Assembly: GCA_018884035.1 (NCBI GenBank)
Contig: JAHLFE010000189.1
Span: 1-39,810, forward strand
Direction of reading: 5' to 3'
DNA: 39,810 bases
Origin: Candidatus Anaerobiospirillum pullicola
GTDB taxonomy: Bacteria > Pseudomonadota > Gammaproteobacteria > Enterobacterales > Succinivibrionaceae
Below the pieces are notes generated by a model that worked only from the letters and a program-made list of their open reading frames with translations, did not search any database and had not been told where the DNA came from. The translations under genes were made by a program, and so were the position numbers. Numbering within the stretch: the first letter of the stretch is position 1; every line of letters begins with the position of its first letter. Shown in pieces: positions 28,717-37,416 of the stretch.

Positions 28717-28840
28717 GCTTTAACCTAAGCGTAAACAGAGCCTCAGGGTAAGGCCCTCTTAGTCTTAGGTTAGTCTTAGGGGCTTGCCCGTGGCTCTGGT
28801 AGCCGTTCCTTTGGGCTGGATAATGATAGGAAGGCGTGTT

Positions 28841-30583
28841 TTGCACACATTTAATCAGCTACGAAAGCTGTTGCCAGGAGGCCAGCAAGATTTTGCATGG
28901 ATCCGAGCGCACGGGTTGATTTACGTGGATAAGACGCGCTATCTCTATCAGCTTGCCACTATTAACCAACCGCTGCTTTTGACGCGTCCACGGCGTTTTG
29001 GTAAAAGCACTCTAGTGTCAACTTTGGAGGAGCTGTTTTTACACGGGGTGGCCCCCTATGACGGGCATGATTCCTTGTTTAAGGGGCTGGATATAGAACC
29101 ACTGTGGCCACAAGATCCAGATAATGAGGGCCCTTTTTATGTGCTGCACCTTGACTTCTGGGATTTAATCAAAGACTGCAACAGTGTTGCTGCTTTCAAG
29201 CAGTGTCTCAATGAGCAGATCTTGCACTTTGCCACTGAGTCGCAATTAGAGCTCAAGACCATATGTTCTGCTGGTCTTGATGTGTTCAAGCTACTGCTTG
29301 ATGCCGTACCGGATGGCTCTGTGGTGTTGCTCGTAGATGAGTATGATGCGCCTTTAACGCATTTTTTAGGGAGTACTGATAGCGCGACCAGCGAAGACAT
29401 GGCGCAGGTGCTGCGTGGCTTCTTTGCTAATGTTAAGGTGCGAGCCCAAAAGTTTCGTTTTACCTTTATCACTGGTATTACCCGCTTGAAGGACACCTCT
29501 ATTTTTACCGCTGGCAATACCATCGCTGATATCTCGCAGGATCCTGAGTTTGGCGCTATCTGCGGTGTCACACGTGAGGAGATACAGCGTTATTTCCCAG
29601 AGCATCTACGCTATGCATCATCTCAATGGTTGCAAGTTCCATTGGAGCAGGTTTGTGCTCAGCATGTGGAGCAATTGCTCAATGAGATGACAGAGTGGTA
29701 TGACGGCTATTGCTTTGATAGCCATGGTGCTACTCATGTGTTTTGCCTGTGGTCCATTCTGTGTTTTTTCAGAGAAAAATGGACTGATTTCGATACTTTT
29801 TGGTTTGATAGCGGTGGCCTTCCTGAGATTTTGCGTAAATGTCTGTTTAATAGCTCGTGGCCTGAACGCTTAAACCTTTTAGCAGGTGAAAGCGTACAGG
29901 TAAGCAGAGATGCTTTTCTTAACCCGAGCACGTTGGCAACAATGCAACCAGAGGTCTTGCTGTTTCAAACAGGCTACCTCACGCTGAAAACTCCTTATCG
30001 TGGTGCTGCCGCGCCAGATAAATCCTCAATGCTGTTGGGTATTCCTAACAAAGAAATGGAGGATGCCCTGTCCCGTTTGTATTGTGTAGATTTCCTCGCA
30101 AATACACAGGGATTCAAAATCGGCTTTATCGCTAAGCTGCGTACTGCCATAGACACTCATGATGAGACTGCCTTGCAGAAGTGCTTTAATGAGCTGTTGC
30201 AAGGTGTTGATTACGAGCACTATCCCTTGACACAAGAAAGTGGCGTTACTAACACCCTGTATATTGGTGTCTCGCTAGCGCTGCATATCAGGGTGATAGT
30301 GAATCATCATGAGGCCAAGGGGAGAGCTGATTTGCTGTTTGACTGGCAGCAGACAACAGTGGTAATTGAGTTTAAGTATGCGCACAAGCTGACTGATTGC
30401 GATAACTTGCTGCAGCAAGCGGTAGCACAAGTGCTGGACAGAAATTACGGTGATACCTTTGCTCAGCGGCAACACCTGTGGCGGTTGGCTATGGTGTTTT
30501 GTGCCGAGAGCCGAGAGATTTCTGCAGTGCAGACTGTCAGCTTGCAGTCGTTCCCGTGCGCTGGTGGCCCCCCTGCAGGTTAA
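28841..30583 (+). CDS. AAA-ATPase-like protein with C-terminal PD-(D/E)XK nuclease domain
   Basis: 580 aa. The N-terminal AAA-ATPase-like domain (PF09820 type) has YVDKTRYL (28-35), a P-loop RPRRFGKST (49-57) and a Walker B-type LLVDEYDAPL (163-172). The C-terminal PDDEXK_9-type nuclease has GRADLLF (D497) and VVIEFKY (E510, K512), an intact D-x12-E-x-K arrangement. Family members are abundant in gut bacteria and archaea with no proven role; mobile-element or defence links are guesses. I chose the TTG at 28841: AGGAAGG lies six bases upstream, and this start makes the N-terminus align residue for residue with the paralog at 30948 (MHTFNQL against MATYEEL). The frame opens at 28784, and an ATG at 28823 is the alternative. 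Use of TTG, GTT and CAG codons differs from neighbouring TTA- and CTC-rich genes, which hints at transfer. Confidence 0.85.
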   Translation: MHTFNQLRKLLPGGQQDFAWIRAHGLIYVDKTRYLYQLATINQPLLLTRPRRFGKSTLVSTLEELFLHGVAPYDGHDSLFKGLDIEPLWPQDPDNEGPFYVLHLDFWDLIKDCNSVAAFKQCLNEQILHFATESQLELKTICSAGLDVFKLLLDAVPDGSVVLLVDEYDAPLTHFLGSTDSATSEDMAQVLRGFFANVKVRAQKFRFTFITGITRLKDTSIFTAGNTIADISQDPEFGAICGVTREEIQRYFPEHLRYASSQWLQVPLEQVCAQHVEQLLNEMTEWYDGYCFDSHGATHVFCLWSILCFFREKWTDFDTFWFDSGGLPEILRKCLFNSSWPERLNLLAGESVQVSRDAFLNPSTLATMQPEVLLFQTGYLTLKTPYRGAAAPDKSSMLLGIPNKEMEDALSRLYCVDFLANTQGFKIGFIAKLRTAIDTHDETALQKCFNELLQGVDYEHYPLTQESGVTNTLYIGVSLALHIRVIVNHHEAKGRADLLFDWQQTTVVIEFKYAHKLTDCDNLLQQAVAQVLDRNYGDTFAQRQHLWRLAMVFCAESREISAVQTVSLQSFPCAGGPPAG

Positions 30584-30604
30584 GGCTGGTTAAGGGCCTT
30601 TTTT
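30581..30604 (+). terminator. Rho-independent terminator after the AAA-ATPase/nuclease gene
   Basis: AAGGCT (30582-30587) and GGCCTT (30595-30600) pair with one G-T wobble around a 7-nt loop, followed by a T-run. GGCCC at 30566 can pair alternatively with GGGCC at 30594. Confidence 0.55.
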
Positions 30605-30636
30605 AGATTACCGGTCAAGGCGAAGTTTGGTGTAAT

Positions 30637-30664
30637 CTTACTTACTTACTTACTTACTTACTTA
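30637..30664. repeat. CTTA tetranucleotide repeat, 7 copies
   Basis: Seven perfect copies of CTTA, 30637-30664, between the terminator and the second paralog. Such runs can expand or contract by slippage, but it lies about 280 bp upstream of the start, so phase variation is only a possibility. Confidence 0.85.
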
Positions 30665-30808
30665 CGTAGGTGGTAACCCCAGTACTAAAGAGTTGGGAGT
30701 GCTGCTTAGATAAGCTGGGCCCACGGTTCAGGTCGGTTAGCATCTCCGCGAACTAAAACCACCCAGAGCATCAAGGTACTCTTAGTAATAAAGCTGCAAG
30801 TGGCTGCT

Positions 30809-30828
30809 ATCCAGCTTGCAAGCTGGAT
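30809..30828. repeat. Perfect 20-bp palindrome
   Basis: ATCCAGCTTGCAAGCTGGAT is exactly self-complementary. It lies 119 bp before the second paralog start and could be a regulator binding site or a hairpin. Confidence 0.7.
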
Positions 30829-30947
30829 GTGAGTGTCTTCATCCCATCCTGAGGGATGAGTGGGGGCGCTCTTAGGTGTACCAGCCTAACTTAGGTTCGC
30901 TGGTATGGTCGGTTAGCCTTAGGGTAGTGCCGCAAGAGGTGTAATTC

Positions 30948-32225
30948 ATGGCAACATACGAAGAGCTTGTAAATCAGTTGCCCACAGAGCAACTGGACTT
31001 TGTTGACCTCAGAAAGCAGGGCTTAGTCTATGTAGACAAGACACGCTATCTTGATTGGCTCATCGATAGCAGCCAACCTCGGATTTTGTTTCGTCCGGAT
31101 GGCTTTGGTAAACGCCTGCTGGTGTCCACGTTAGAAGAGCTGTTCCTGCACGGTGTTGAGCCGTATGACGGGCATGACTCGTACTTTAAGGGCCTTGAAA
31201 TGGAGACGCTGTGGCCAAAACAGCGCCAGCACGAGGGCCCTTTTTATGTACTGCGGCTGAATTTTAAAGAGTTGCTGCAAGACTGTAAGAGCATGAAGGA
31301 GTTTAAGGAGCGGCTTAACGATAAAGTCTTACGTTTTGCCTCTGACGCGCACCTTGAGATCAAGAATAAATATCGGGATCTGGGGGTTATCAGTGCCTTT
31401 GAGTCGTTGCTGGATGTAGTACCAGACCACTCAGTTGTGCTGCTTGTCGAGAACTTTGAGGCGCCTTTGTTCCAATTTTGTGAGCCTAACGATAACGATG
31501 AGCTCCAAAAGATTGTGCGCTCTCTGACCTCGTTTGTGAGTAATCTCAAAACGAGCGAGTCCAAGTTTCGTTTCTCCCTGATTACGGGTAGTACGAGCCT
31601 GTGGGATTGGGTAGATCTCTTCTATGGCAATGTCCTCGAAGATATCTCGCAACATCCAACTGTCGCTCTGCTTTGCGGCTTCACGCGTGAGGAATTACAG
31701 CGCTATTTCCCTGAACACCTGCGCTATGCTGCCGCGCAGCTAGCAAAGGTTCCTCTTGCAGAGGTTACTGAGCCTCAGGTGGAGCACCTGCTAGATGAGC
31801 TGTGCGCGTGGTACGGCGGCTATAACTTTAATGGCTCTGAGCGCTGCAAGGTGTTATCGCCAACGTCTATCCTGAGCTTTTTCCGCGAGCGGCAGCCAAG
31901 CTTTCAGACCTATTGGTTTGATCGCTATGGCGTGCCAGAGCTGTTGCGTAAGTTAGATCCGCAATATGAGTGGGTAAAGCGCTTAAGAAGCGAAGAAGGT
32001 AAGCGCATATCGCGGCAGTATTTTGAGTTTAGTTACCATTGCTTATTTGTTGATATGCCTGAGTCCATCATGCTTTTTCGGGCGGGCTTTCTGACTGTCG
32101 CCGAGGTGTCTTTTAACGATCTGCATTTGGTTAGTGGGGCGAAGCTGGGTATCCCGAACAAAGAAATTGAGACCGCCCTCGCACGTTTAGCGTCAGCAGA
32201 GGGTAAGGCTCGCCCTCAAGGATAA
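30948..32225 (+). CDS. Degenerate, C-terminally truncated AAA-ATPase-like paralog
   Basis: 425 aa. It aligns without gaps to the gene at 28841 over the first 160 or so residues and ends at the equivalent of residue 425 there, just before the nuclease part. The P-loop reads RPDGFGKRL where the paralog has RPRRFGKST, losing the Ser/Thr after Lys. The Walker B position reads LLVENFEAPL instead of LLVDEYDAPL, losing both acids that normally sit in DE. The nuclease domain is absent. The frame is intact, the ATG has AGAGG nearby, and composition is protein-like, so it may be expressed as a non-catalytic decoy or regulator; it may also be a gene in decay. A long hairpin follows at 32251. Confidence 0.75.
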   Translation: MATYEELVNQLPTEQLDFVDLRKQGLVYVDKTRYLDWLIDSSQPRILFRPDGFGKRLLVSTLEELFLHGVEPYDGHDSYFKGLEMETLWPKQRQHEGPFYVLRLNFKELLQDCKSMKEFKERLNDKVLRFASDAHLEIKNKYRDLGVISAFESLLDVVPDHSVVLLVENFEAPLFQFCEPNDNDELQKIVRSLTSFVSNLKTSESKFRFSLITGSTSLWDWVDLFYGNVLEDISQHPTVALLCGFTREELQRYFPEHLRYAAAQLAKVPLAEVTEPQVEHLLDELCAWYGGYNFNGSERCKVLSPTSILSFFRERQPSFQTYWFDRYGVPELLRKLDPQYEWVKRLRSEEGKRISRQYFEFSYHCLFVDMPESIMLFRAGFLTVAEVSFNDLHLVSGAKLGIPNKEIETALARLASAEGKARPQG

Positions 32226-32250
32226 AATGAGGCGCTAACGGCTATCAACG

Positions 32251-32284
32251 GCGATTACCACCATCTGCTGATGGTGGTGATTGC
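32251..32284 (+). promoter_or_regulatory. Strong hairpin between the truncated paralog and xseB
   Basis: 15 pairs (13 Watson-Crick, two G-T) around the loop TGCT, with the core ACCACCATC (32257-32265) and GATGGTGGT (32270-32278). No T-run follows, so it may be a transcript 3' end, a stability element or a relic. It starts 26 bases after the truncated gene. Confidence 0.55.
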
Positions 32285-32362
32285 GCTCTTGCTTCGAGCC
32301 GCCAGTAATGCACCCCCACAAGGTCGCGACGATGGTCTGGCTCCTGTTTGTAAGGAGAAACT

Positions 32363-32737
32363 ATGGACTTTAAGAACTTAGACGAAGGCCTTACCTTATT
32401 GGAAGCTACGGTCAAGGAGCTTGAGGACAACTCGCTGTCTTTAGATGATGCTATCGACAAGTACGAGCGCGGTATGAAGCTGGCCGTGCAGTGTCGCAGC
32501 TGCTTACAGGACATGACCCGTCGCGTCAGCGAGGTGCGTCAAGCGTCGATGCAGGAACTGCAGCGCCTTGAGGCAGGGGAGCAAAACTTCAATGCCGCCC
32601 CACAGGACAACCAACAACCACAGCAACATATGGGGCAGACGCAGTCGCAGCCACAGCCACAGCCAATGCAGCAGCCACCGATGCAGCCGGAGCAGCCTCA
32701 GGGCTATGATCCTGCTGACGATGACATTGCCTTTTAG
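32363..32737 (+). CDS. xseB: Exodeoxyribonuclease VII small subunit with Gln/Pro-rich tail
   Basis: 124 aa; the E. coli protein is 80. XseB decorates the large subunit XseA, which degrades single-stranded DNA in repair. The helical XseB domain covers about residues 1-68, with EATVKELEDNSLSLDDAIDKY and YERGMKLAVQCRSCL. The extra C-terminal 55 residues are Gln/Pro-rich with QPQ-type repeats. Strong ribosome site (AAGGAG, 7 bases before the ATG). xseA is not in the window. It heads the xseB-ispA-dxs group, the order seen in E. coli. Confidence 0.9.
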   Translation: MDFKNLDEGLTLLEATVKELEDNSLSLDDAIDKYERGMKLAVQCRSCLQDMTRRVSEVRQASMQELQRLEAGEQNFNAAPQDNQQPQQHMGQTQSQPQPQPMQQPPMQPEQPQGYDPADDDIAF

Positions 32738-32859
32738 TCTCAGATCAGCTTAAGTTCAGTATCAGCTCATAATTGAACTGAACTGAGCTGTGGTTCTCTT
32801 TGGTGTGCGCTAGCCTTAAGACGCGGCCGGCCATAGCAGCAGTAACACGAGGAAGCTCC

Positions 32860-33816
32860 ATGCAGCAACTCAATGATTTCTTTAAGGTGGTGCAACAGCG
32901 CGTTAATGCCTGCATGCAAGAGAAGTTAGCGCAGATGCCATCTGAGCCTGCTTCCTTAAAAGAGGCCATGCATTACGCCTTGCTCTTAGGTGGTAAGCGT
33001 GCCCGTCCGTACCTCGTGTACGCCACAGGTCAAGCCTACGCTGCTTCCTTAAAAGACCTCGACTATGTGGCCGCCGCCATTGAGTGCATCCACTCTTATT
33101 CCCTGATTCACGACGACATGCCGGAGATGGATAACGACACGTTGCGTCGTGGTCAGCCTACCGTGCACGCCAAGTTTGGCCCCGCCACCGCGCTCTTAGC
33201 TGGTGACACCTTGCAAGCACTGGCCTTTGACTTTTTAACCGACGAGCGCTGCCATATTGCCGATGAAGTGAAAGCAAGACTTTGTGGCACCTTAGCACGG
33301 GCGGCGGGCTTTACGGGTATGTGCGGTGGTCAGGCTTTAGATTTACTTGCTGAGCACCAGCATTTAGAGCAGGATGCCTTAGAGCACCTGCATGCTTTAA
33401 AGACCGGAGCGCTTATTACTGCCGCTGTGCAAATGGGCTATATGGCCGCCCGCTATGAGGATGCTCACAATAACAGCACCGGCGATGTGATTGGCCTCAC
33501 CTTAGGCTTTGTGGAGCGTCCCCAGGTTTCGCGTGACTTAGAGCACCTCACCACTTATGGTAAAAAGGTCGGCCTTGCTTTCCAAGTGTGGGACGATGTG
33601 CTCGATGTCGAGGGCGATACCGCTGTCTTAGGCAAGACCGTGGGCTCAGATGAGGCGCACGACAAGAGCACCTATGTCTCGCTCTTAGGCTTAGAGAACG
33701 CTAAGGCTTACGCCCAAAAGCTAAGTGCTGAGGCCCAAGCGGCCTTAAAGGAGCTCAAGGTGCCAATGCCGCTGCTCGAGCAATTTGCTCAATTTTGTGT
33801 GAGCCGCGACCATTAA
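32860..33816 (+). CDS. ispA: Polyprenyl (farnesyl/geranyl) diphosphate synthase
   Basis: 318 aa; E. coli IspA is 299. It condenses dimethylallyl diphosphate with isopentenyl diphosphate to farnesyl diphosphate in the cytoplasm. The first Asp-rich motif is DDMPEMDND (D85, D86) and the second QVWDDVLDVEGD (D245, D246, D249). GGKRARPYL (about 43-51) binds isopentenyl diphosphate. The ATG at 32860 has GAGGA about seven bases upstream; the frame starts at 32800 without support. Between xseB and dxs, as in E. coli, so it most likely feeds quinone and undecaprenyl synthesis together with Dxs. Confidence 0.95.
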   Translation: MQQLNDFFKVVQQRVNACMQEKLAQMPSEPASLKEAMHYALLLGGKRARPYLVYATGQAYAASLKDLDYVAAAIECIHSYSLIHDDMPEMDNDTLRRGQPTVHAKFGPATALLAGDTLQALAFDFLTDERCHIADEVKARLCGTLARAAGFTGMCGGQALDLLAEHQHLEQDALEHLHALKTGALITAAVQMGYMAARYEDAHNNSTGDVIGLTLGFVERPQVSRDLEHLTTYGKKVGLAFQVWDDVLDVEGDTAVLGKTVGSDEAHDKSTYVSLLGLENAKAYAQKLSAEAQAALKELKVPMPLLEQFAQFCVSRDH

Positions 33817-34161
33817 AATAAGGAGGCCCGAGAGCACCAGCAGCATGTGGCCCCTTTAGGTGGGTGACCTGAGGGAGCATGGCTACATGAGTACATTACA
33901 GGGCTTAAGTACAACCCGCAGTGCAGTGCAGTGCAGTACTTATGTGCAGTCAGATGCTGGTAGCTTTCTTTGTTCGATACGGTCGCAGACAAGCTTTCTT
34001 GCGACCCTAATAGGAGGAAAGCCTGTTTTCAGAGTTATGTTTACGCTGCGATCTCAAGACTCCACCTGCTTAGTGCTTGACGTGCTGCAATGGAGTGGGT
34101 GAGGGCAAACTTTAGGGAAAACCCCACGGCAAACTCTAATGTGCGCCTCTAGTCGGCGGCG
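33817..34161. other. Intergenic region between ispA and dxs
   Basis: 345 bp with a four-copy GCAGT repeat (33918-33937) and no gene I can support. In E. coli these genes are close together, so the gap is unusual. Confidence 0.5.
33918..33937. repeat. GCAGT pentanucleotide repeat, 4 copies
   Basis: Four perfect copies. The reverse complement of the same unit (ACTGC) is repeated in the pheS-pheT gap. Confidence 0.75.
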
Positions 34162-36291
34162 ATGACAGTTGCTCTGCGACAGCTTCAAAGTGTAGTGCCA
34201 AACGATTTTCAGCTCCTTAACCATATCAACTCAGCCAGTGATGTGCGCGCTCTGTCGCGTGAGCAATTGCCACAACTGTGTAAAGAAGTTCGCTCCTGCC
34301 TCATTGACACAGTGAGCAAAACTGCCGGACACCTCGCCTCGGGCCTCGGTGTGGTAGAGCTGACCGTCGCTTTACATTACGTCTACGATACCCCTAAGGA
34401 CGTCATTGTCTGGGATGTGGGGCATCAGGCTTATCCTCACAAGATCCTCACCGGCCACCGTAACGAGCTGCAAACCATTCGGCAGCATCATGGCCTGCAC
34501 GCCTTTATCTGGCGTGGCGAAACGCCTTACGATCTGCTCTCCACGGGCCACGCCTCCACCTCCATTGGCTCGGCTTTGGGCTTAGCCGTGGCTGAGCGCA
34601 ATAAGTCCCCAGATGAGCGGCGTAAGGTCATTGCCGTCATTGGCGATGGCGCCTTAAGTGGTGGCACTTCCTTTGAGGCCTTAAACCACGCGGGCTCTTT
34701 TTCGGACATCGATCTCACGGTCATCTTAAATGACAATGAGATGAGCATCTCCGAGAACGTCGGTTCGCTTGCTCAAGGCCTGTCTCACGTTATCTCCAGT
34801 CCTCACTACGTCAAGTTAATTGAGGGTGGTAAGCGCATCTTAAAGTCCTTACCAGCGGTGCGTGAGCTGGCCATTCGCGCCCAAGAGCATGTCAAGGGCA
34901 TGCTCATGCCAGGTACCCTCTTTGAGGAGCTGGGCTTTAACTACATTGGCCCCGTGGATGGCCATGATGTGGGCCGCCTTGTCAATCTCCTGCAAAACAT
35001 TAAGGAGATCTCCGGCCTTAAGTTCCTGCACATTGTGACCAAAAAGGGTAAGGGCTATGGCCCTGCCGAAGAGGATCCTATCTGCTATCACGGTGTGCCG
35101 ACCTTTAACCCTGCGCAGGGCATTAATCAGGAAAGCAGTAAGGAGGATCGCTCCTATTCTGCTGCTTTTGGCCGCTGGATGTGCGATAAGGCCGTAAGTG
35201 ACCGTCGCATTATGGCGGTAACGCCAGCGATGCGCATTGGCTCGGGACTGGCGGAGTTTGCTCAGCGCTATCCCCATCAGTTCTTTGATGTGGCCATTGC
35301 TGAGCAGCATGCGATGGTATTTGCCTCGGGCTTAGCCGCTGGAGGTATGCGCCCTGTGGTCAATATCTACAGCTCTTTTATGCAGCGTGCTTACGATGGT
35401 CTGATTCACGATATGGCCATCCAAGACCTGCCTATGATGCTGTGCTTAGACCGTGGTGGCGTGGTCGGTGCCGATGGCCCTACCCACAATGGCAGTTTTG
35501 ATATTGCCTACACCCGTACCGTGCCTAATCTGCTTATCATGGCACCAAGCACCCGTCATGAGCTCTACTACATGCTCAATACAGGCTATGCTTACGCCCA
35601 CCCATGTGTGGTGCGTTACCCACGTGACAATGGCGAGACCTTACGTGAGGTCTTAGCAGACGGCACGATTGGGGAGAAGCCAGAGCGCTTAAGCCTCGAC
35701 ACCAAGCTTAATATTGGACAAGTGGAGTGCTTGCACTTAAATGCTGTTCATGCCCTGTATATCCAAGGCCTCAATTGCGATGACCAGCACCATGAGCTTG
35801 ATCTGTTAGGCTTTGGTAGTGGCAATGTGGCGTCCTTACCCCGCACTGAGGTGAGCCTCAAGCGGGCGCTGACGGCTACGCCTGAGATGGCAGCTGATGC
35901 CTTAGGCAAGCAGTATAAGGTGGCGATTTTAGCCTTTGGCCCTCTGAGCCATACGCTGTTGCCGCTTGCTTGCGAGCAGGACTACACCCTGATCAACATG
36001 CGCTTTATTAAGCCATTAAATGAGGCGCTGGTACGCTTACTTTCTGCGAAGTATGACCTGCTGGTGACCGTAGAAGAGGGTGCGGTCTGCGGTGGTATTG
36101 GTGAGGAGATTGATGCGGTGGTAGCCCAGATGTCTGGGGAGCATTACGCCTGTGTGCTGAATATTGGCTTGCCTGATAACTTTATTATGGAGGGAACGCG
36201 GCAGGAGATCTTTACGGAGTTGGGCTTAACTGCGGAGAAGATCAAGGAGCGCATTAGCGCGAAGCTGCATACCCTTAAGGTGCCTCAATAG
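34162..36291 (+). CDS. dxs: 1-deoxy-D-xylulose-5-phosphate synthase
   Basis: 709 aa; E. coli Dxs is 620. It makes DXP from pyruvate and glyceraldehyde-3-phosphate with thiamine diphosphate, the entry of the MEP isoprenoid pathway. The thiamine motif GDGALSGG starts at residue 161 and pairs with NDNEMSIS about 28 residues later. LSTGHASTSIG, the catalytic-glutamate segment AEQHAMVFASG (E381) and DRGGVVGADGPTHNG match the family. Between the transketolase pyrimidine domain and the C-terminal domain, about residues 495-590 carry an extra segment of roughly 80 residues not in E. coli. Start ATG at 34162 with weak GGCGGCG upstream. A perfect palindrome overlaps the stop. Confidence 0.96.
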   Translation: MTVALRQLQSVVPNDFQLLNHINSASDVRALSREQLPQLCKEVRSCLIDTVSKTAGHLASGLGVVELTVALHYVYDTPKDVIVWDVGHQAYPHKILTGHRNELQTIRQHHGLHAFIWRGETPYDLLSTGHASTSIGSALGLAVAERNKSPDERRKVIAVIGDGALSGGTSFEALNHAGSFSDIDLTVILNDNEMSISENVGSLAQGLSHVISSPHYVKLIEGGKRILKSLPAVRELAIRAQEHVKGMLMPGTLFEELGFNYIGPVDGHDVGRLVNLLQNIKEISGLKFLHIVTKKGKGYGPAEEDPICYHGVPTFNPAQGINQESSKEDRSYSAAFGRWMCDKAVSDRRIMAVTPAMRIGSGLAEFAQRYPHQFFDVAIAEQHAMVFASGLAAGGMRPVVNIYSSFMQRAYDGLIHDMAIQDLPMMLCLDRGGVVGADGPTHNGSFDIAYTRTVPNLLIMAPSTRHELYYMLNTGYAYAHPCVVRYPRDNGETLREVLADGTIGEKPERLSLDTKLNIGQVECLHLNAVHALYIQGLNCDDQHHELDLLGFGSGNVASLPRTEVSLKRALTATPEMAADALGKQYKVAILAFGPLSHTLLPLACEQDYTLINMRFIKPLNEALVRLLSAKYDLLVTVEEGAVCGGIGEEIDAVVAQMSGEHYACVLNIGLPDNFIMEGTRQEIFTELGLTAEKIKERISAKLHTLKVPQ

Positions 36292-36304
36292 GGGCATGCC
36301 CCTA
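36289..36304. repeat. 16-bp perfect palindrome overlapping the dxs stop
   Basis: TAGGGGCATGCCCCTA is fully self-complementary and contains the dxs TAG stop. There is no T-run, so a 3' end or binding site is more likely than a classical terminator. Confidence 0.55.
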
Positions 36305-36921
36305 GGTAGGGGGCAACAAGGAAGGATGGGGCAAGGCCACTCTTTAGCAGCGCCGCTGCTAAGACTGGCTCTGCGGAGGTCGGCAACCTCAAAGCGTCTG
36401 ACGGCGCCTTATCTCGAATTTTGAGATCTCAATCGTAGCGCCGCAGCAAACACCTTATGCTCAAGGTAAAACACCTGAGTGTAGGCTGTGACTTCCTTGG
36501 GTATTTGCTTTTGGAAATGACTGACGTAACAGATGACGGACTTTATGGTAATCATGGTGCACCGTCTTAAGATAGTATTAGACTCACCTGCACCATTCAT
36601 CTCGAGGTGGGGGAAGTTGCCAGCAATCATCCCTTTCTCCGTCATTTATGCGCTCAATCATTCCTTGGGGATAACATCCTGAGGATGTCTCTGGGGCGGG
36701 AGCTGTCAGGCAAAGGTGCAGTACTATGCAGCCCTGATTAGAGCTGCAGGTAAGCTTCTCAGAGCTACTTGACCACAGGGGCGCATTGCCTCTTATCGGC
36801 TCCTTATCGGTTCTGTATCTGCCCTGTATCTGCCCCGTATCATTAGCCGCTCCCACGGTTTTCACTTTTTCTTGCGCGTCAGCGCTTTTCTCTGCGGATT
36901 TTTCCTTGTAAGGAGCGAAGC
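36292..36921. other. Intergenic region with repeat copy 4
   Basis: 630 bp without a gene I can support. It holds the dispersed element copy 4 (36513-36664) and a small palindrome ACATCCTGAGGATGT near 36665-36680. Confidence 0.5.
36513..36664 (-). repeat. Dispersed palindromic element, copy 4
   Basis: 152 bp, minus orientation. Ends GGAAATGACTGACGTAACAG and, reverse-complemented, GGAATGATTGAGCGCATAAA. Core CTCGAGATGAATGGTGCAGG. It starts 221 bp after the dxs stop. Confidence 0.85.
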
Positions 36922-37416
36922 ATGCCATCTTTTGACATCGTTTCTGAGCTGAAAAAAGACGAGCTGCAAAATGCCGTCGATAATGCCAATCGTGAGTTAC
37001 AAACTCGCTACGACTTCAGAGGCGTGGAAGCTTCCTACACCTTAGTCAAGGCGGAAAACTTAGTGAAGCTGGAGGCCAATGAGGATTTCCAAATCCAGCA
37101 AATGGATGACATCCTCATGCAAAAGCTCATTAAGCGTGGCCTCGAGGTAACCAGCGCTGAGTTTAAGGAGGTTACTCGCTCCGGTAAGCGCTCCTTACAG
37201 CAAGTGGTCTTTAAAGAGGGTATCGATAAGGACTTAGGTAAGAAGATCGTCAAGATCATCAAAGACGCCAAGTTAAAGGTGGACGCAAAGATGAATGACG
37301 ATACCGTGCGCGTACAGGGTAAGAAGCGCGACGATCTGCAGGCAGCGATTGCTGCCGTAAAGGCCAAGATGAGTGACTTAGGCCAGCCCCTGCAATTTAC
37401 AAACTTCCGTGACTAA
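36922..37416 (+). CDS. yajQ: YajQ-family nucleotide-binding protein
   Basis: 164 aa, the normal length. YajQ/UPF0234 proteins have two ferredoxin-like domains; homologues in other bacteria bind cyclic-di-GMP or RNA, and a regulatory role is inferred. The N-terminus MPSFDIVSEL, then ELQTRYDFRGVEASY, GIDKDLGKKIVKIIKDAKLKV and the C-terminus LGQPLQFTNFRD match E. coli YajQ almost position by position. AAGGAG lies about seven bases before the ATG. In E. coli it lies near yajL, thiI and ampG, also present here. It is compact with no insertions, unlike many neighbours. Confidence 0.93.
   Translation: MPSFDIVSELKKDELQNAVDNANRELQTRYDFRGVEASYTLVKAENLVKLEANEDFQIQQMDDILMQKLIKRGLEVTSAEFKEVTRSGKRSLQQVVFKEGIDKDLGKKIVKIIKDAKLKVDAKMNDDTVRVQGKKRDDLQAAIAAVKAKMSDLGQPLQFTNFRD

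Larger units (their letters stand above)
30605..30947. other. Gap between the two AAA-ATPase-like paralogs
   Basis: 343 bp, no gene. It contains the tetranucleotide repeat, a 20-bp perfect palindrome, and the hairpin CATCCC/GGGATG at 30840-30858. Confidence 0.6.

Noticed and set aside
36400..36440. CCTTATCTCGA segment near 36402
   Set aside because: Shares a short string with the element but lies outside copy 4 and lacks the ends.
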